DNA of 64,000 bases from Pseudomonadales bacterium (GTDB taxonomy: Bacteria; Pseudomonadota; Gammaproteobacteria; Pseudomonadales; Azotimanducaceae). Shown one piece after another: positions 1-10,346 of the stretch. The notes beneath the pieces were generated by a model that worked only from the letters and a program-made list of their open reading frames with translations, was not told where the DNA came from and made no database searches. Each line of letters begins with the position of its first letter. Position 1 is the first letter of the stretch. The DNA lies in NCBI GenBank assembly GCA_028281005.1, contig JANQKS010000132.1, positions 62,001 to 126,000 of the forward strand, given 5' to 3'. The position numbers and the translations under genes are program-made.

Positions 1-1
1 G

Positions 2-838
2 GTGAGCTGGTTGGTTGAAGTGCTGCGGGAGCATGGTTTCAGTCCCGGGGTGGTGTTGCGCGGTTACGGCGGGCGTTTCAGTAAAAACGGCACGTTGGTG
101 CCCAGTGGTGCGGATCCGGAGCGCTACAGCGACGAAGCGGTGCAACTACGAGACCGCCTCGGATGCCCGGTGGCGATTTGCGCTGATCGGGTCAAAGGGT
201 TGCGTCTGTTGGAAACTCAAGTCTGTGACATCGCCATATCCGATGACGGTTTGCAGCACTACGCGATGGCGCGTGATTTGGAAATTGCCGTGATTGACGG
301 CAGCCGCGGTTTGGGTAACGGCTTGCTGCTCCCTGCCGGCCCTTTGCGTGAACCCGCTACTCGGCTTGCGGAAGTTGATTGGGTGATCGCCAATGGTGAG
401 CCCAGCGGTGTCGTGGAAGAAGAAACAGTCATGCGTATGCAAGCTGACGGCTTTTTTAATTTGGCCACCACTGAGCGGCTGGATAGTGATGAGTTTGTGC
501 ACCGCTACCCGCAGATTCACGCTGTGTGCGGCATTGGCAATCCAGCCCGTTTCTTCAATTCTTTGCACGAGCTGGGTTTGTCAACGGTGAAACACACCTA
601 CAGCGACCACTACAACTTTGCCGGACCGGAAGTACGTTTTGGCGACGGCTTACAGGTCGTGTGTACGGAAAAAGACGCAGCCAAACTGAATCACTTGGAA
701 GACGACTTCAGCCACGTGTGGTTTTTACGCGTATCGGTTGAGCTTCCGGAAGAAGCGCACCAACGTTTGTGTGAGCTTTTGCATGAGCGCGGCATCGTAC
801 CCAATCGCGAACTGGCCCACTCCGGCGGTCTGTTGTGA
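2..838 (+). CDS. lpxK: Tetraacyldisaccharide 4'-kinase, 5' truncated by window edge
   Basis: ORF with LpxK-like motifs (SDDGLQHYAMARDLEIAVIDGSRGLGNGLLLPAGPLREP); next to kdsB. Confidence 0.95.
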   Translation: MSWLVEVLREHGFSPGVVLRGYGGRFSKNGTLVPSGADPERYSDEAVQLRDRLGCPVAICADRVKGLRLLETQVCDIAISDDGLQHYAMARDLEIAVIDGSRGLGNGLLLPAGPLREPATRLAEVDWVIANGEPSGVVEEETVMRMQADGFFNLATTERLDSDEFVHRYPQIHAVCGIGNPARFFNSLHELGLSTVKHTYSDHYNFAGPEVRFGDGLQVVCTEKDAAKLNHLEDDFSHVWFLRVSVELPEEAHQRLCELLHERGIVPNRELAHSGGLL

Positions 839-1608
839 GTGTTTTTGTGGTGATACCGGCGCGCCTGGCCTCCACGCGTTTACCCAACAAGCCACTGGCC
901 GACATCCACGGTGAAGCAATGATTGTGCGGGTTGTCCGTCAAGCCTCTCGTTCCAACGCGGATGAGGTGGTCGCCGCGGTAGATGACCAACAGGTACTGC
1001 AAGTGGTGCAAGGCGCCGGGCTGCCAGTCATGCTGACAGCAACAACACACGCGTCTGGCTCGGACCGTGTCATGGAGGTTGCCGAGGCGCGTGGATGGCA
1101 GGCCGACGACATTGTCATTAACGTGCAGGGGGACGAGCCGTTGCTGCCGCCAACCATCATTGATCAGCTTGCTGCCTATATGCACAGCGCTGCTGACGTT
1201 GACATTGCCACGCTCAGCGAGCCGATCTCTCGCGTCGAAGATTTTTTGAATCCAAACGTGGTTAAGGTGTTGACCGATCGCAATGGGCAAGCGTTGTATT
1301 TTTCTCGTGCACCGATTCCGTTTCCGCGGGACGCCATGCTTTCGCAGAGCTTAACCCTGGAGACGCTGCAGCAAAACAATGTGCAGCGTCACGTCGGTGT
1401 TTATGCGTTCAGAGTTCACGCCCTGCGACGGTTCATAGGTATTAGCAACTCCCGCTTGGAACACATTGAGTGTTTAGAGCAGCTGCGTTGGCTCGAAGAT
1501 GGGGGGCGTATCGCGGTGTTGGAAAGTGTCGAGCCCATTCCGGGCGGTGTAGATACCCCTGAAGATTTAGCGCGTGTGCGCGACATTGTTGCTCTACAAG
1601 GCCAGTAG
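835..1608 (+). CDS. kdsB: 3-deoxy-manno-octulosonate cytidylyltransferase
   Basis: FVVIPARLASTRLPNKPLADIHGEAMIVRV and NVQGDEPLLPP motifs; overlaps the lpxK end by 4 nt. Confidence 0.97.
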   Translation: MSVFVVIPARLASTRLPNKPLADIHGEAMIVRVVRQASRSNADEVVAAVDDQQVLQVVQGAGLPVMLTATTHASGSDRVMEVAEARGWQADDIVINVQGDEPLLPPTIIDQLAAYMHSAADVDIATLSEPISRVEDFLNPNVVKVLTDRNGQALYFSRAPIPFPRDAMLSQSLTLETLQQNNVQRHVGVYAFRVHALRRFIGISNSRLEHIECLEQLRWLEDGGRIAVLESVEPIPGGVDTPEDLARVRDIVALQGQ

Positions 1609-1625
1609 ACGCAGAGCGCAGCGCG

Positions 1626-2174
1626 ATGCAATACATTCCTAGTTTCCTGGATGATAACGAAGCCCAGCAACTGCAGCGTTGGTTGACTTCCAACGCGGTG
1701 CATTGGTTACGTGAGAGTTTTCCGATTTTTGGCAAGCAGGTGACAGCGCCGCGGCGGCTTGCCTGGTTTGGAGATGACGGTGTTAACTATCGCTACACCG
1801 GCATTGATCATTGCGCACAAGGATGGCCTGAATCTTTGCAACCGCTGCGCGCCAAAGTCTGCGCTATGGCCAAACGACCGGCTGAGCAACCTTTTAATTT
1901 CCTCCTCGCCAACCGCTACAGTCATGGCGAGGAATACATGGGTTGGCATCGCGACGATGAGCACGCAGCCGATCCTCTGATCGCCTCTTTGAGTCTCGGT
2001 GCAACTCGCCGTTTTCGTGTCCGCTCAGGGCCAGGAAGGCCAAGTACTGTCTTCGACTTAGCCAACGGCTCTCTTCTGCTGCTGGACGGGCGTCAACAAC
2101 ACACCTTGACCAAAACCAAGCGTTTGGTGGGGGAGCGCATCAATTTAACGTTTCGCCGGATCGATGCAGCTTAG
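1626..2174 (+). CDS. AlkB-like 2OG-Fe(II) oxygenase
   Basis: ANRYSHGEEYMGWHRDDEHAADPLIASLSLGATRRFRVR: HxD and Rx(5)R-type AlkB/ALKBH2 pattern. Confidence 0.88.
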   Translation: MQYIPSFLDDNEAQQLQRWLTSNAVHWLRESFPIFGKQVTAPRRLAWFGDDGVNYRYTGIDHCAQGWPESLQPLRAKVCAMAKRPAEQPFNFLLANRYSHGEEYMGWHRDDEHAADPLIASLSLGATRRFRVRSGPGRPSTVFDLANGSLLLLDGRQQHTLTKTKRLVGERINLTFRRIDAA

Positions 2175-3168
2175 ACAGCATCTGGATATTCCTAATACGC
2201 TGGCTCTGCGTAGCACCGCTGACTACGGCTGTGAGGCCTATAGCTCGGCGGATGTCGCAGACGCACAGGCGTACGCACAAGCGCACCAACTGGCGTTTGT
2301 CCCGCTGGGCGAAGGGTCTAACGTCGTGCTGCATGCGCGCGTGCGCAGCTTTGTCTGTTTGCTCAGAAGCGCAGGCATTGAGGTACTTCAAGAGACGGCT
2401 GAGCATGTGACGATACGGGTAGCAGCCGGAGAGAATTGGCACCAGTTTGTACTGCATTGTTTGCGCCAAGGTTGGTATGGGCTTGAAAATCTTACCCTGA
2501 TACCGGGTTCAGTGGGTGCGGCCCCGGTGCAGAACATCGGCGCATATGGCGTTGAAATTGCACAGTTCATCGAAGCGGTGGAAGTGTTACATCCTCAAGG
2601 GGAGGTGGTTGCGTTGAATGCCGCGCAGTGTCGTTTCGGCTATCGCGACAGCGTGTTTAAGCACCAACCCGGTTACACCATCCTCAACGTCACCCTGCGG
2701 CTGAACAAACAAGATGCACCTGTATTCGACTACCCGGAATTGCAGGCCGCTCTGGCCGAACAAACGGAAGTGGCCGCACAACATGTTGCAGATGCGGTGA
2801 TTCGTATCCGCCAGCGCAAACTACCCGCGCCAGAGGAACATCCAAATGTAGGCAGCTTTTTCAAAAACCCTGTTGTGTCGCAGGCACAGGCCGACGAGCT
2901 AAACGTACGTATTGACGATCTGCAGACCTACCCGATGGAGGCGGGCTCCGGGCGGGTGAAGCTAAGCGCGGCGCAACTCATCGACCGCGCGGGTTGGAAA
3001 GAAAAACCAGGCAACCACGTGTCCTGTTGGTCTTCACAACCGTTGGTGTTGGTCAATACCGGTGGCGCCAGCGACGTCGAGGTGTTTACCTTCGCCGCCG
3101 CCATCGCCGATGACATCTATCGTCGTTATGGGGTTCAGCTTGAGTTAGAACCCTCAGAGTTGTCCTGA
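2164..3168 (+). CDS. murB: UDP-N-acetylenolpyruvoylglucosamine reductase
   Basis: [41 protein letters not shown] motifs. Confidence 0.97.
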   Translation: MQLRQHLDIPNTLALRSTADYGCEAYSSADVADAQAYAQAHQLAFVPLGEGSNVVLHARVRSFVCLLRSAGIEVLQETAEHVTIRVAAGENWHQFVLHCLRQGWYGLENLTLIPGSVGAAPVQNIGAYGVEIAQFIEAVEVLHPQGEVVALNAAQCRFGYRDSVFKHQPGYTILNVTLRLNKQDAPVFDYPELQAALAEQTEVAAQHVADAVIRIRQRKLPAPEEHPNVGSFFKNPVVSQAQADELNVRIDDLQTYPMEAGSGRVKLSAAQLIDRAGWKEKPGNHVSCWSSQPLVLVNTGGASDVEVFTFAAAIADDIYRRYGVQLELEPSELS

Positions 3169-6100
3169 AGCGCCTTGTTTTGACCTGCGTTACTCATCAC
3201 ACCCTGGGCTTTTAGTTCAGCTTCACGTTCGCGTCGACGGATTTCACGTGGGTCGTTAAACGCGCGTGTGGGTCGCGGTGAAACAATGGGTGGAAAGGGT
3301 GGTTCGCCAGCGTCGGCTTCTGCGTTGGCAGCTTCGTTAGCTTCAGCGGCCTCTTGCGCGTCTGCCTTCGGCACATCCGTTGCTGGCGCGTCCGCTGCGA
3401 GCGGGTCTGGTTCTGGTACGTCTGTTTCTTGCGCATCAACTTCTTGAGCATCCGCTTGGACTACTGGCTCCGTCGTGTCGGAGATGTCCGTAGGTGTCTC
3501 TGCCTGTGATTGCTCAATGCTGGCGGCTGCTGGCGTGGTTTCCTCTCGCTCTGTAGCGCCCGTAGCTGCGGGCTGCGCTGATTCCTCCTGTGCTTTTCCT
3601 GCATCTGGTACTGCATCTGGTGCTGCGTCTGTTGCTGCCTCCGGGCTTTCTGAGGCGGTGTCTAGGGCCTGAGCGGCGTCAGAGTTGCCTTCCGCCGGTG
3701 CCTGCAGGTTTGTCTGTGCATCCTCCGCCGGCGGGGGTGTCGCTGACTGGCTACCGGCGTCTGCGGATGTCTGTGCTGATTCAGCTGTAGCTGCGCCACG
3801 GTTGCGTGGATCATTTTTCGCGCGTCCGCGTGGCGTTTCAGACGCCTCTTGTTCTGCGGGCGTTTTGTTAGAAGTATCGTTCAGATCAACTGATCCAGTC
3901 GCCCGAGCTGTTTCTGCAGTGGGGGCTGACGGTGTGGTTGGATTCGCATCGGCCGCGGTTTCCTCCCGCGTGACGGGTGCTTTCTGAGGTTCTGCAGCCT
4001 TAGCGGGAGCAGTGGCGCTGGCTGCAGGTTTTGCGCTGCCGCTGTCACTGCGATTTCTTCGCGGTTCGCGTTTGCTCGCGCTGAGTTCTTCATCGCTGGG
4101 CATACGTTCGGCTTGGGTTGGGCGCGGCGTGTTGCGTTCTTTACCTTGCGCTTGCGCTTCAGGATTACGCTTATCCTGTTGACGTTTTCTGTCTTTGCGG
4201 GGCTCGCGCTGTTTGTTTTCCTGGCGATCGTCCTCTTGAGGGTTCTGCTTACGGTTGTCACTGTCCTTATTGCGTTTTTTTTGCCGATCTGCTGCCTTCG
4301 CGCCTTTTTTCTCTTTGTTATCTCTATTGTCTTTTTGCTCCGCACGCTCGGGGTTGCCTTTGCCGCTGCGTTGCTCGCCCTTTTTGCCTTTGGATCTGTC
4401 ACCACCGTCATTGCGCTTGGTGTTGCGATCTTGGTTGCGTCCACGATCGTCACGGTCATTTCGCCGCTTGCCACGGTTGCCATCGGAGCGTCTTGCTTGA
4501 TTGCCGCGCTGTTGGTTTTTCGCCGATTGTTCCGTCTCCGGCTCATGAGTGACCTCGTCGGAAAACAGGTTTTTCATCAAACGGCCCCAGAAACCGCTGG
4601 CTTGCTTAGGTTCGGCAGCCATTGGCGCGGCATTGCTTGTTGTGGCCGGTGCAGCCGCTTGTGGCGGCGGCGGGGCAGGCGGCTGCAGCGTTTGCACCGC
4701 AGCTTGGGGACGTTGGGGAATTGGCGTGTCTTGGGGGATTTCTTCCTGCCGGGCTTGATTAGCCAGCTCTGACAACTGATAGCTCGGGATTTCACCTTCT
4801 TCAGCGATGTGGTCGTCGCGCATGCGCTCAACGATGTAGTGGGGTGTCTCCAAGTTCATATTTGGAATGATGACCATGTGGGTGCCGGTGCGCTGTTCAA
4901 TGTCGGCAACATCCTGACGTTTTTCATTCAGCAGGTAAGCGCCCACCGCCAACGGCACTTGGGCACGCACCCTTGCGCTGCGTTCTTTGAGGGCTTCTTC
5001 CTCCATGACACGCAGAATGGCGAGTGCCAAAGACTTTGTGTCGCGAATCCGGCCTTGACCGTTACAGCGTGGACAAACTTGGGTGCTGATCTCTTCTAGC
5101 GAAGGGCGTAGGCGTTGGCGACTCATCTCCAAGAGCCCAAAACGAGATATACGGCTGGTTTGTACACGCGCCCGGTCTGCTTCCAGAGCGTCGCGCATGC
5201 GATTTTCCACGGCGCGCTGGTTCTTTTGGATCATCATGTCGATGAAATCAATGACCACCAAACCGCCGATGTCGCGGATACGCAGTTGCCTGGCAATTTC
5301 GTCTGCTGCTTCCAGGTTAGTATTTAGCGCGGTTTCTTCGATGTCAGCGCCTTTGGTCGCCCTGGCGGAGTTGATGTCAATGGACACCAGCGCTTCCGTC
5401 GGGTCGATGACAATGCTGCCGCCGGAAGGCAACTTCACTGTATGTTCAAACGCAGACTCGATCTGGCTTTCTATCTGGTAGCGGCTAAACAAAGGAATGG
5501 CGTCTCTATAAGCCTTTACCTTGTCCGCGTAGTTCGGCATCACCTGGCCGATGAAAGTGGCGGCTTCCTGATAGGCTTCGTCACCTTCTATGAGCACTTC
5601 ACCGATATCGCGGCGCAGATTGTCACGAATGGCACGCAGCACGGCGCTGTTCTCTTGGTAAAGCAGGGAGGGTATGGCTTCTTCGGCTTCGGCGTTTTGG
5701 ATGGCCTGCCACAGCTGCAATAAATAGGCGAGGTCCCACTGTAGTTCTTCGGCGCTGCGGCCTACACCTGCGGTACGCACAATCACACCCATGCCGTCTG
5801 GAATCTCCAAGTGCGACAACGCTTCACGCAGTTCATCGCGATCATCACCTTCAATGCGGCGCGAGATGCCACCAGCACGAGGATTGTTTGGCATCAGCAC
5901 CATGTAGCGACCGGCAAGGCTGATGAAGGTGGTTAACGCCGCCCCTTTGTTGCCGCGTTCCTCTTTGTCGACCTGCACCAGTACCTGTTGGCCTTCGCGC
6001 ACCAATTCTTGTATCGGCGTACGCTGACCGCCTTCATTCATGCGTTTGCTGAAGTAGCTGCGGGCAATCTCTTTTAGCGGCAAGAAGCCGTGCCGTTCAG

Positions 6101-6284
6101 AACCGAAATCAACAAAGGCAGCTTCCAAGCTGGGCTCAACTCGGGTGATTTTGGCTTTGTAGATGTTGGCTTTTTTCTGTTCGCGGGTGCGATTTTCGAT
6201 ATCAAGGTCATAAAGCTTCTGACCATCAACCAGGGCAATGCGAACCTCTTCAGGCTGCGATGCGTTGATTAACATTCTTTTCAT
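3135..6284 (-). CDS. rne: Ribonuclease E
   Basis: N-terminal [30 protein letters not shown], catalytic [13 protein letters not shown] / VVIDFIDM, zinc-link CPRCNGQG; long low-complexity C-terminal scaffold. Confidence 0.97.
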   Translation of the reverse strand: MKRMLINASQPEEVRIALVDGQKLYDLDIENRTREQKKANIYKAKITRVEPSLEAAFVDFGSERHGFLPLKEIARSYFSKRMNEGGQRTPIQELVREGQQVLVQVDKEERGNKGAALTTFISLAGRYMVLMPNNPRAGGISRRIEGDDRDELREALSHLEIPDGMGVIVRTAGVGRSAEELQWDLAYLLQLWQAIQNAEAEEAIPSLLYQENSAVLRAIRDNLRRDIGEVLIEGDEAYQEAATFIGQVMPNYADKVKAYRDAIPLFSRYQIESQIESAFEHTVKLPSGGSIVIDPTEALVSIDINSARATKGADIEETALNTNLEAADEIARQLRIRDIGGLVVIDFIDMMIQKNQRAVENRMRDALEADRARVQTSRISRFGLLEMSRQRLRPSLEEISTQVCPRCNGQGRIRDTKSLALAILRVMEEEALKERSARVRAQVPLAVGAYLLNEKRQDVADIEQRTGTHMVIIPNMNLETPHYIVERMRDDHIAEEGEIPSYQLSELANQARQEEIPQDTPIPQRPQAAVQTLQPPAPPPPQAAAPATTSNAAPMAAEPKQASGFWGRLMKNLFSDEVTHEPETEQSAKNQQRGNQARRSDGNRGKRRNDRDDRGRNQDRNTKRNDGGDRSKGKKGEQRSGKGNPERAEQKDNRDNKEKKGAKAADRQKKRNKDSDNRKQNPQEDDRQENKQREPRKDRKRQQDKRNPEAQAQGKERNTPRPTQAERMPSDEELSASKREPRRNRSDSGSAKPAASATAPAKAAEPQKAPVTREETAADANPTTPSAPTAETARATGSVDLNDTSNKTPAEQEASETPRGRAKNDPRNRGAATAESAQTSADAGSQSATPPPAEDAQTNLQAPAEGNSDAAQALDTASESPEAATDAAPDAVPDAGKAQEESAQPAATGATEREETTPAAASIEQSQAETPTDISDTTEPVVQADAQEVDAQETDVPEPDPLAADAPATDVPKADAQEAAEANEAANAEADAGEPPFPPIVSPRPTRAFNDPREIRRREREAELKAQGVMSNAGQNKALQDNSEGSNSS

Positions 6285-6437
6285 GTCTAACTCTTATATT
6301 GTCAAAAGGCAGGCATACACATGGCCTGCGGCTACTGACGACAATACGTTGGAGAGTCAGCGTTAATCAGCTGATAGACACCAAGGCGGTGGGCAACGCA
6401 GGCCTGAATATGTACGGCCGACGCTGAGCGCGTGTGC

Positions 6438-6480
6438 GATTCTGCATTTTTCTCATACTGCGGCGAAAAACAGCAGAATC
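6438..6480. promoter_or_regulatory. Hairpin in the rne 5' leader / rne-rluC intergenic region
   Basis: GATTCTGC a TTTTTC ... GAAAAA ca GCAGAATC: two stacked complementary arms (8 bp + 6 bp), about 150 nt upstream of the rne start. Confidence 0.55.
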
Positions 6481-6969
6481 ATATGCAGCGTATGGTCAGC
6501 GGCGCTGTGGCGTGCTGGACGATACGCTGTTCACTTTTCACTTTGTTAACCTCCACACGGTGAGCGTATTAGCTCAGCGCCACTCAAGCTGTTTGGCTTG
6601 GGTGTTGTGGTCACCTTGCTGAGCATTCCACTTTAAAGCCATGCAATGCTCGAAAAAACTATCAGTAGTTAAACAGCTTACGTTTCACGAGCGAGGGCAG
6701 GCGCATGGTTCGCACGGAGTACTTACTCTGCAAGTACTTGGTCTGTTTGCAGACTCGTTGTGCCAAACATGCCAATCTAGCTCTTACGCCGTCGACTCGT
6801 TACTCGTGGTCGAACTGTCGTCAGTCTGTTCAGCGTCTCGAGGTTGGATTTCAGTATTGCGGTGCACTACAGTTGTGCGTTGCAAAAACAGCGCCAATCA
6901 AGACGAGGTGATGTTAGCAGTGTTTGCTAAGCCCTTCAAACCCCTGAACTTTTTTGCCCACGGCACTGT

Positions 6970-7920
6970 TTGATGGGTGTCACATACGTAGACATCGTCG
7001 ATCGCAACGATGTCGGTCAACGAGCGGATAACTTCCTGCTGCGTCGACTTAAAGGGGTCCCCAGGCAGCACATATACCGCATTTTGCGTAAAGGGGAAGT
7101 GCGCGTAAACGGCGGCCGTGTCAAAGCAACCTATCGCTTGCAGCTTAATGATCGGATTCGGATCCCGCCGGTACGCACCGCGGAGCAAATGCCGGTGCAG
7201 TTTTCTGTCTCCGCTGCGGATCGTCTAACGGCGGCGGTACTGTACGAAGACGAACGTTACTTGGTGCTGAATAAACCGGCAGGTGTCGCCGTACACGGTG
7301 GATCCGGTATCAACGCGGGCGTGATAGAAATTTTGCGGGAACATCTATCCATGCCGCGCTTGGAATTGGTGCACCGCTTGGACCGCGATACGTCGGGCTG
7401 TTTAGCGCTTGCTAAAACGCGGGCAACGCTGCAGCAGGCTCAGCAAGCGTTTCGCCAGCGTCGTGTGAAGAAAATCTACGAGCTGTTTGTGGTTGGCGCC
7501 TGGCCGCAACAGGTGCGCACGGTGCAAGTCAAGCTTAAACGTTATGAAACCAGTTGGGGCGAGCGGCGGGTGAGGGTCGATGCTGAAGGTCAAACCGCGC
7601 GCACTGATTTTGCTGTATTGGAGCGCGCCGGGGACATAGCAACCCGGCTGCAAGCGAGCCTACATACCGGCCGTACCCATCAAATCCGAGTACATGCAAG
7701 CAGCCAAGGCCATGCCATTTTGGGTGATGAAAAGTATGCCACACGGCAGCTGTCAGCATCGACGAGCACCGCCTTGTCCGCAGTGTCTGTCGAGCGATTG
7801 TGTTTACATGCCAGTAAGCTGCACATTCCTCTAGAGCAAGGAGATTTGCGGGTTGCCGCACCGTTAAGCGAAGCGCTAACGAACACTTGGCAACAACTTA
7901 AGCTTGCTGCAGAGGCTTAA
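6970..7920 (+). CDS. rluC: 23S rRNA pseudouridine synthase RluC
   Basis: S4 domain plus LVHRLDRDTSGCLALAKT motif; divergent from rne as in related genomes. Confidence 0.93.
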   Translation: MMGVTYVDIVDRNDVGQRADNFLLRRLKGVPRQHIYRILRKGEVRVNGGRVKATYRLQLNDRIRIPPVRTAEQMPVQFSVSAADRLTAAVLYEDERYLVLNKPAGVAVHGGSGINAGVIEILREHLSMPRLELVHRLDRDTSGCLALAKTRATLQQAQQAFRQRRVKKIYELFVVGAWPQQVRTVQVKLKRYETSWGERRVRVDAEGQTARTDFAVLERAGDIATRLQASLHTGRTHQIRVHASSQGHAILGDEKYATRQLSASTSTALSAVSVERLCLHASKLHIPLEQGDLRVAAPLSEALTNTWQQLKLAAEA

Positions 7921-8485
7921 CACCACAAGTTGCCAGCATATCCAGCAGGGTGATGATGGGCAGGCCCACCAAGGCGGTGGGGTCATCGGCGCTGACACGT
8001 TCAAACAAGGTAATACCTAGCGACTCCACTTTGAAGCTACCAGCACAGTCGAGGGGCTGGTCAAGGTGCACATAGGTCGCTGCCTCAGATGGGCTAAATG
8101 CTCGAAACTGCAAGTCAGTGTTCACCACGCCACCGAGTTCAACGTCTTGCCGGATGCAATGGACCGCCACGGCGGTATAAAAAGTCGCCGCTTGTCCACT
8201 TAGCTTCTGCAGTTGCGCCACGGCAGCTTCGATACTGCCAGGCTTCGCCAGGCGTTGCCCATTACAATCCCCGACCTGATCAGAACCTATTACGATGGCG
8301 TCTGGGTTTTGCCTGGCTACGGCCGCCGCTTTGGCATGTGCAAGACGTAATGCCAGCTGGGCAGGGGGTTCTTGCACTGGGGCTTGTTCGTCGACGTTGG
8401 GAGCAACGCTCGCGAACGTTAGACCCAGCCGGGTGAGCGCTTCGGCGCGGTAGCGTGAAGTGGATGCCAGTATCAAATTCTGCAT
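7898..8485 (-). CDS. Maf/YceF-type nucleoside triphosphate pyrophosphatase
   Basis: LILASTSRYRAEALTRLGLTF, VIGSDQV; position next to rluC and yceD. Confidence 0.93.
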   Translation of the reverse strand: MQNLILASTSRYRAEALTRLGLTFASVAPNVDEQAPVQEPPAQLALRLAHAKAAAVARQNPDAIVIGSDQVGDCNGQRLAKPGSIEAAVAQLQKLSGQAATFYTAVAVHCIRQDVELGGVVNTDLQFRAFSPSEAATYVHLDQPLDCAGSFKVESLGITLFERVSADDPTALVGLPIITLLDMLATCGVKPLQQA

Positions 8486-8531
8486 GGATTTCAGAGGCTT
8501 GTGCGGGTTTACATGGCTGGACTAGGTCCCT

Positions 8532-9101
8532 ATGATGGCCGCCGCCATGACAACGCGCAATTCCCGTGCTCCAACTTATGTCGACTTGGCCAAGTCGCAA
8601 GCGGTGTTGACGCGCGAGTTGGCGCCTTCGGCGTGCCCTCGTTTGCGGGCGGTGGTGTTGCAGTTGGAAACGGTACAGGCAGAACTGCGCTTCGGCTTTG
8701 ATGCCGAACAGCGTATACAAGTAACGGGTAGCGCGGAAGCTGAGGTGGAAATGGCCTGCCAGCTTTGCTCAGAACCCGTACGCAGGCACTTGTCCGTCGA
8801 GGTGGAAGGCCTGTTAGCGCCGACCGAAGAAATGGCTGATGCTTGGCGTGAAGCTGAGGGTGCAGACAACATCGTCGTGGTCAGCACCGAAGAATTGGAC
8901 GCGGCGGAATTGGTGGAAGATGAATTGCTGCTGCAACTGCCGTCCCAGGTATGTACGGATGCAGATTGCGAAAATCGGCCGCAATTGAGCTACGCCCCGC
9001 CGCAAGCGCATGTGCCGGACGAGGCAGAAAAGCCTTTTGCGGCGCTGTCGTCATTAAAAGCGGCAATGCAAGCGCAGTCGAAGCTTGAGGATCAAGGTTA
9101 A
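8532..9101 (+). CDS. yceD: YceD/DUF177 family protein
   Basis: Composition, CxxC motif (ACQLCSEP), position immediately upstream of rpmF. Confidence 0.88.
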   Translation: MMAAAMTTRNSRAPTYVDLAKSQAVLTRELAPSACPRLRAVVLQLETVQAELRFGFDAEQRIQVTGSAEAEVEMACQLCSEPVRRHLSVEVEGLLAPTEEMADAWREAEGADNIVVVSTEELDAAELVEDELLLQLPSQVCTDADCENRPQLSYAPPQAHVPDEAEKPFAALSSLKAAMQAQSKLEDQG

Positions 9102-9177
9102 GGCAAAGTGTATGTCAGTGCGCGCGACGAAAGTAATTGAAGTCTAAGGTTAAGAAAGGTTAGGAAAGGAAAGCAAA

Positions 9178-9354
9178 ATGGCTGTTCAACAGAATAAAGT
9201 AACGCGCTCCCGACGCGGGCAGCGACGTTCTCACGATAGTCTCAAGAAGCCGACGCTGTCGATTGATGAAACCACCGGTGAAATCCACCGTCGCCATCAC
9301 ATCACGGCGGATGGCTATTACCGCGGACGCCAGGTCATCGCTGACAAAGAGTAG
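9178..9354 (+). CDS. rpmF: 50S ribosomal protein L32
   Basis: Manual translation [58 protein letters not shown]; not in the ORF track because it is short. Confidence 0.97.
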   Translation: MAVQQNKVTRSRRGQRRSHDSLKKPTLSIDETTGEIHRRHHITADGYYRGRQVIADKE

Positions 9355-9359
9355 CGCGG

Positions 9360-10274
9360 GTGAGTTTAGGAGCGGTTTTTCCCGGCCAGGGTGCACAGAG
9401 TGTGGGTATGCTGGCGGAGTTAGCCAGCCAATATCCAAGCGTCACAGAAAAATTTAACGAAGCCTCGGACATCTTGGGTTTTGATGTCTGGAAAATGGTG
9501 CAAAACGGTCCCGCAGAGGACTTATCTGCGACCCAAAACACACAACCCATCTTGTTGACGGCGAGCGCAGCCATTTGGGATGTCTGGCAACAATACACCC
9601 CTCTGCCCAGCTATGTCGCCGGCCACAGCCTCGGCGAATACTCTGCGCTTGCCTGTACAGGCAGCATTGCTTTTGCCGATGCGGTGCGGTTGGTGCGTCT
9701 GCGCGGTGAGCTCATGGAGGCCGCAGTACCGCGCGGCCAAGGCGCCATGGCTGCGGTCATGGGTCTAGAGGATGAACCGGTGGCAGCCTGTTGCGAGGCG
9801 GTAGACGGTGTGGTGGTTGCCGCTAATTTCAATGCGCCCGGTCAAGTGGTGATTGCGGGAGAAGCCGCAGCCGTAGAATCCGCGGCAGAGGCCTGCAAGA
9901 CTGCCGGCGCGAAGCGCGCGGTGATGCTGGATGTCAGCGGTCCGTTTCACTCCCCTTTGATGCAAGCGGCGAAAGCTGAGTTTGGTGAAGCCTTAGCGGC
10001 GGTGGACGTGCGCATGCCGAATGTCCCCATTGTGCAAAACGTGAATGCCGACGTACCCGCCGATGCCGAGCAGTTGCGCGAAAATCTATTGGCACAGATT
10101 GCAGCGCCGGTGCTGTGGTCTAAATCTGTAATGCATATGGTGGACCTTGGCGTGGATCGGTTTGCTGAGTGTGGTCCAGGCAGCGTATTGGCGGGTTTAA
10201 TCCGCCGTATCTCTCGCGGTACCCCTACGGTTGGCTTGTCCAGCATCGACGGCATAACAAGCTTGCAGGCTTAA
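9360..10274 (+). CDS. fabD: Malonyl-CoA:ACP transacylase
   Basis: FPGQGAQSVGM, AGHSLGEYSAL motifs; GTG start. Confidence 0.97.
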   Translation: MSLGAVFPGQGAQSVGMLAELASQYPSVTEKFNEASDILGFDVWKMVQNGPAEDLSATQNTQPILLTASAAIWDVWQQYTPLPSYVAGHSLGEYSALACTGSIAFADAVRLVRLRGELMEAAVPRGQGAMAAVMGLEDEPVAACCEAVDGVVVAANFNAPGQVVIAGEAAAVESAAEACKTAGAKRAVMLDVSGPFHSPLMQAAKAEFGEALAAVDVRMPNVPIVQNVNADVPADAEQLRENLLAQIAAPVLWSKSVMHMVDLGVDRFAECGPGSVLAGLIRRISRGTPTVGLSSIDGITSLQA

Positions 10275-10334
10275 GCCCGGCATAGAGAAGTCCGGCATAA
10301 AGAAGCCCGGCGTAAAAAAGTTCGGTCTAAAGAG
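10275..10334. repeat. Four tandem imperfect 15-bp repeats in the fabD-fabG gap
   Basis: gcccggcatagagaa / gtccggcataaagaa / gcccggcgtaaaaaa / gttcggtctaaagag. Confidence 0.9.
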
Positions 10335-10346
10335 AGAACAAACAGC

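Noticed and set aside
146-568. 140-aa minus-strand ORF in lpxK
   Set aside because: Antisense shadow of a confidently identified gene.
3881-4772. Long ORFs opposite or out of frame in rne (3881-4546 -, 4113-4772 +, 4118-4552 +)
   Set aside because: They overlap the biased K/R/D-rich RNase E scaffold; the composition of rne creates frame-shadow ORFs with no recognisable domains.
6434-6973. ORFs in the rne-rluC intergenic region
   Set aside because: No family-like sequence; the region is better explained as long regulatory leaders.
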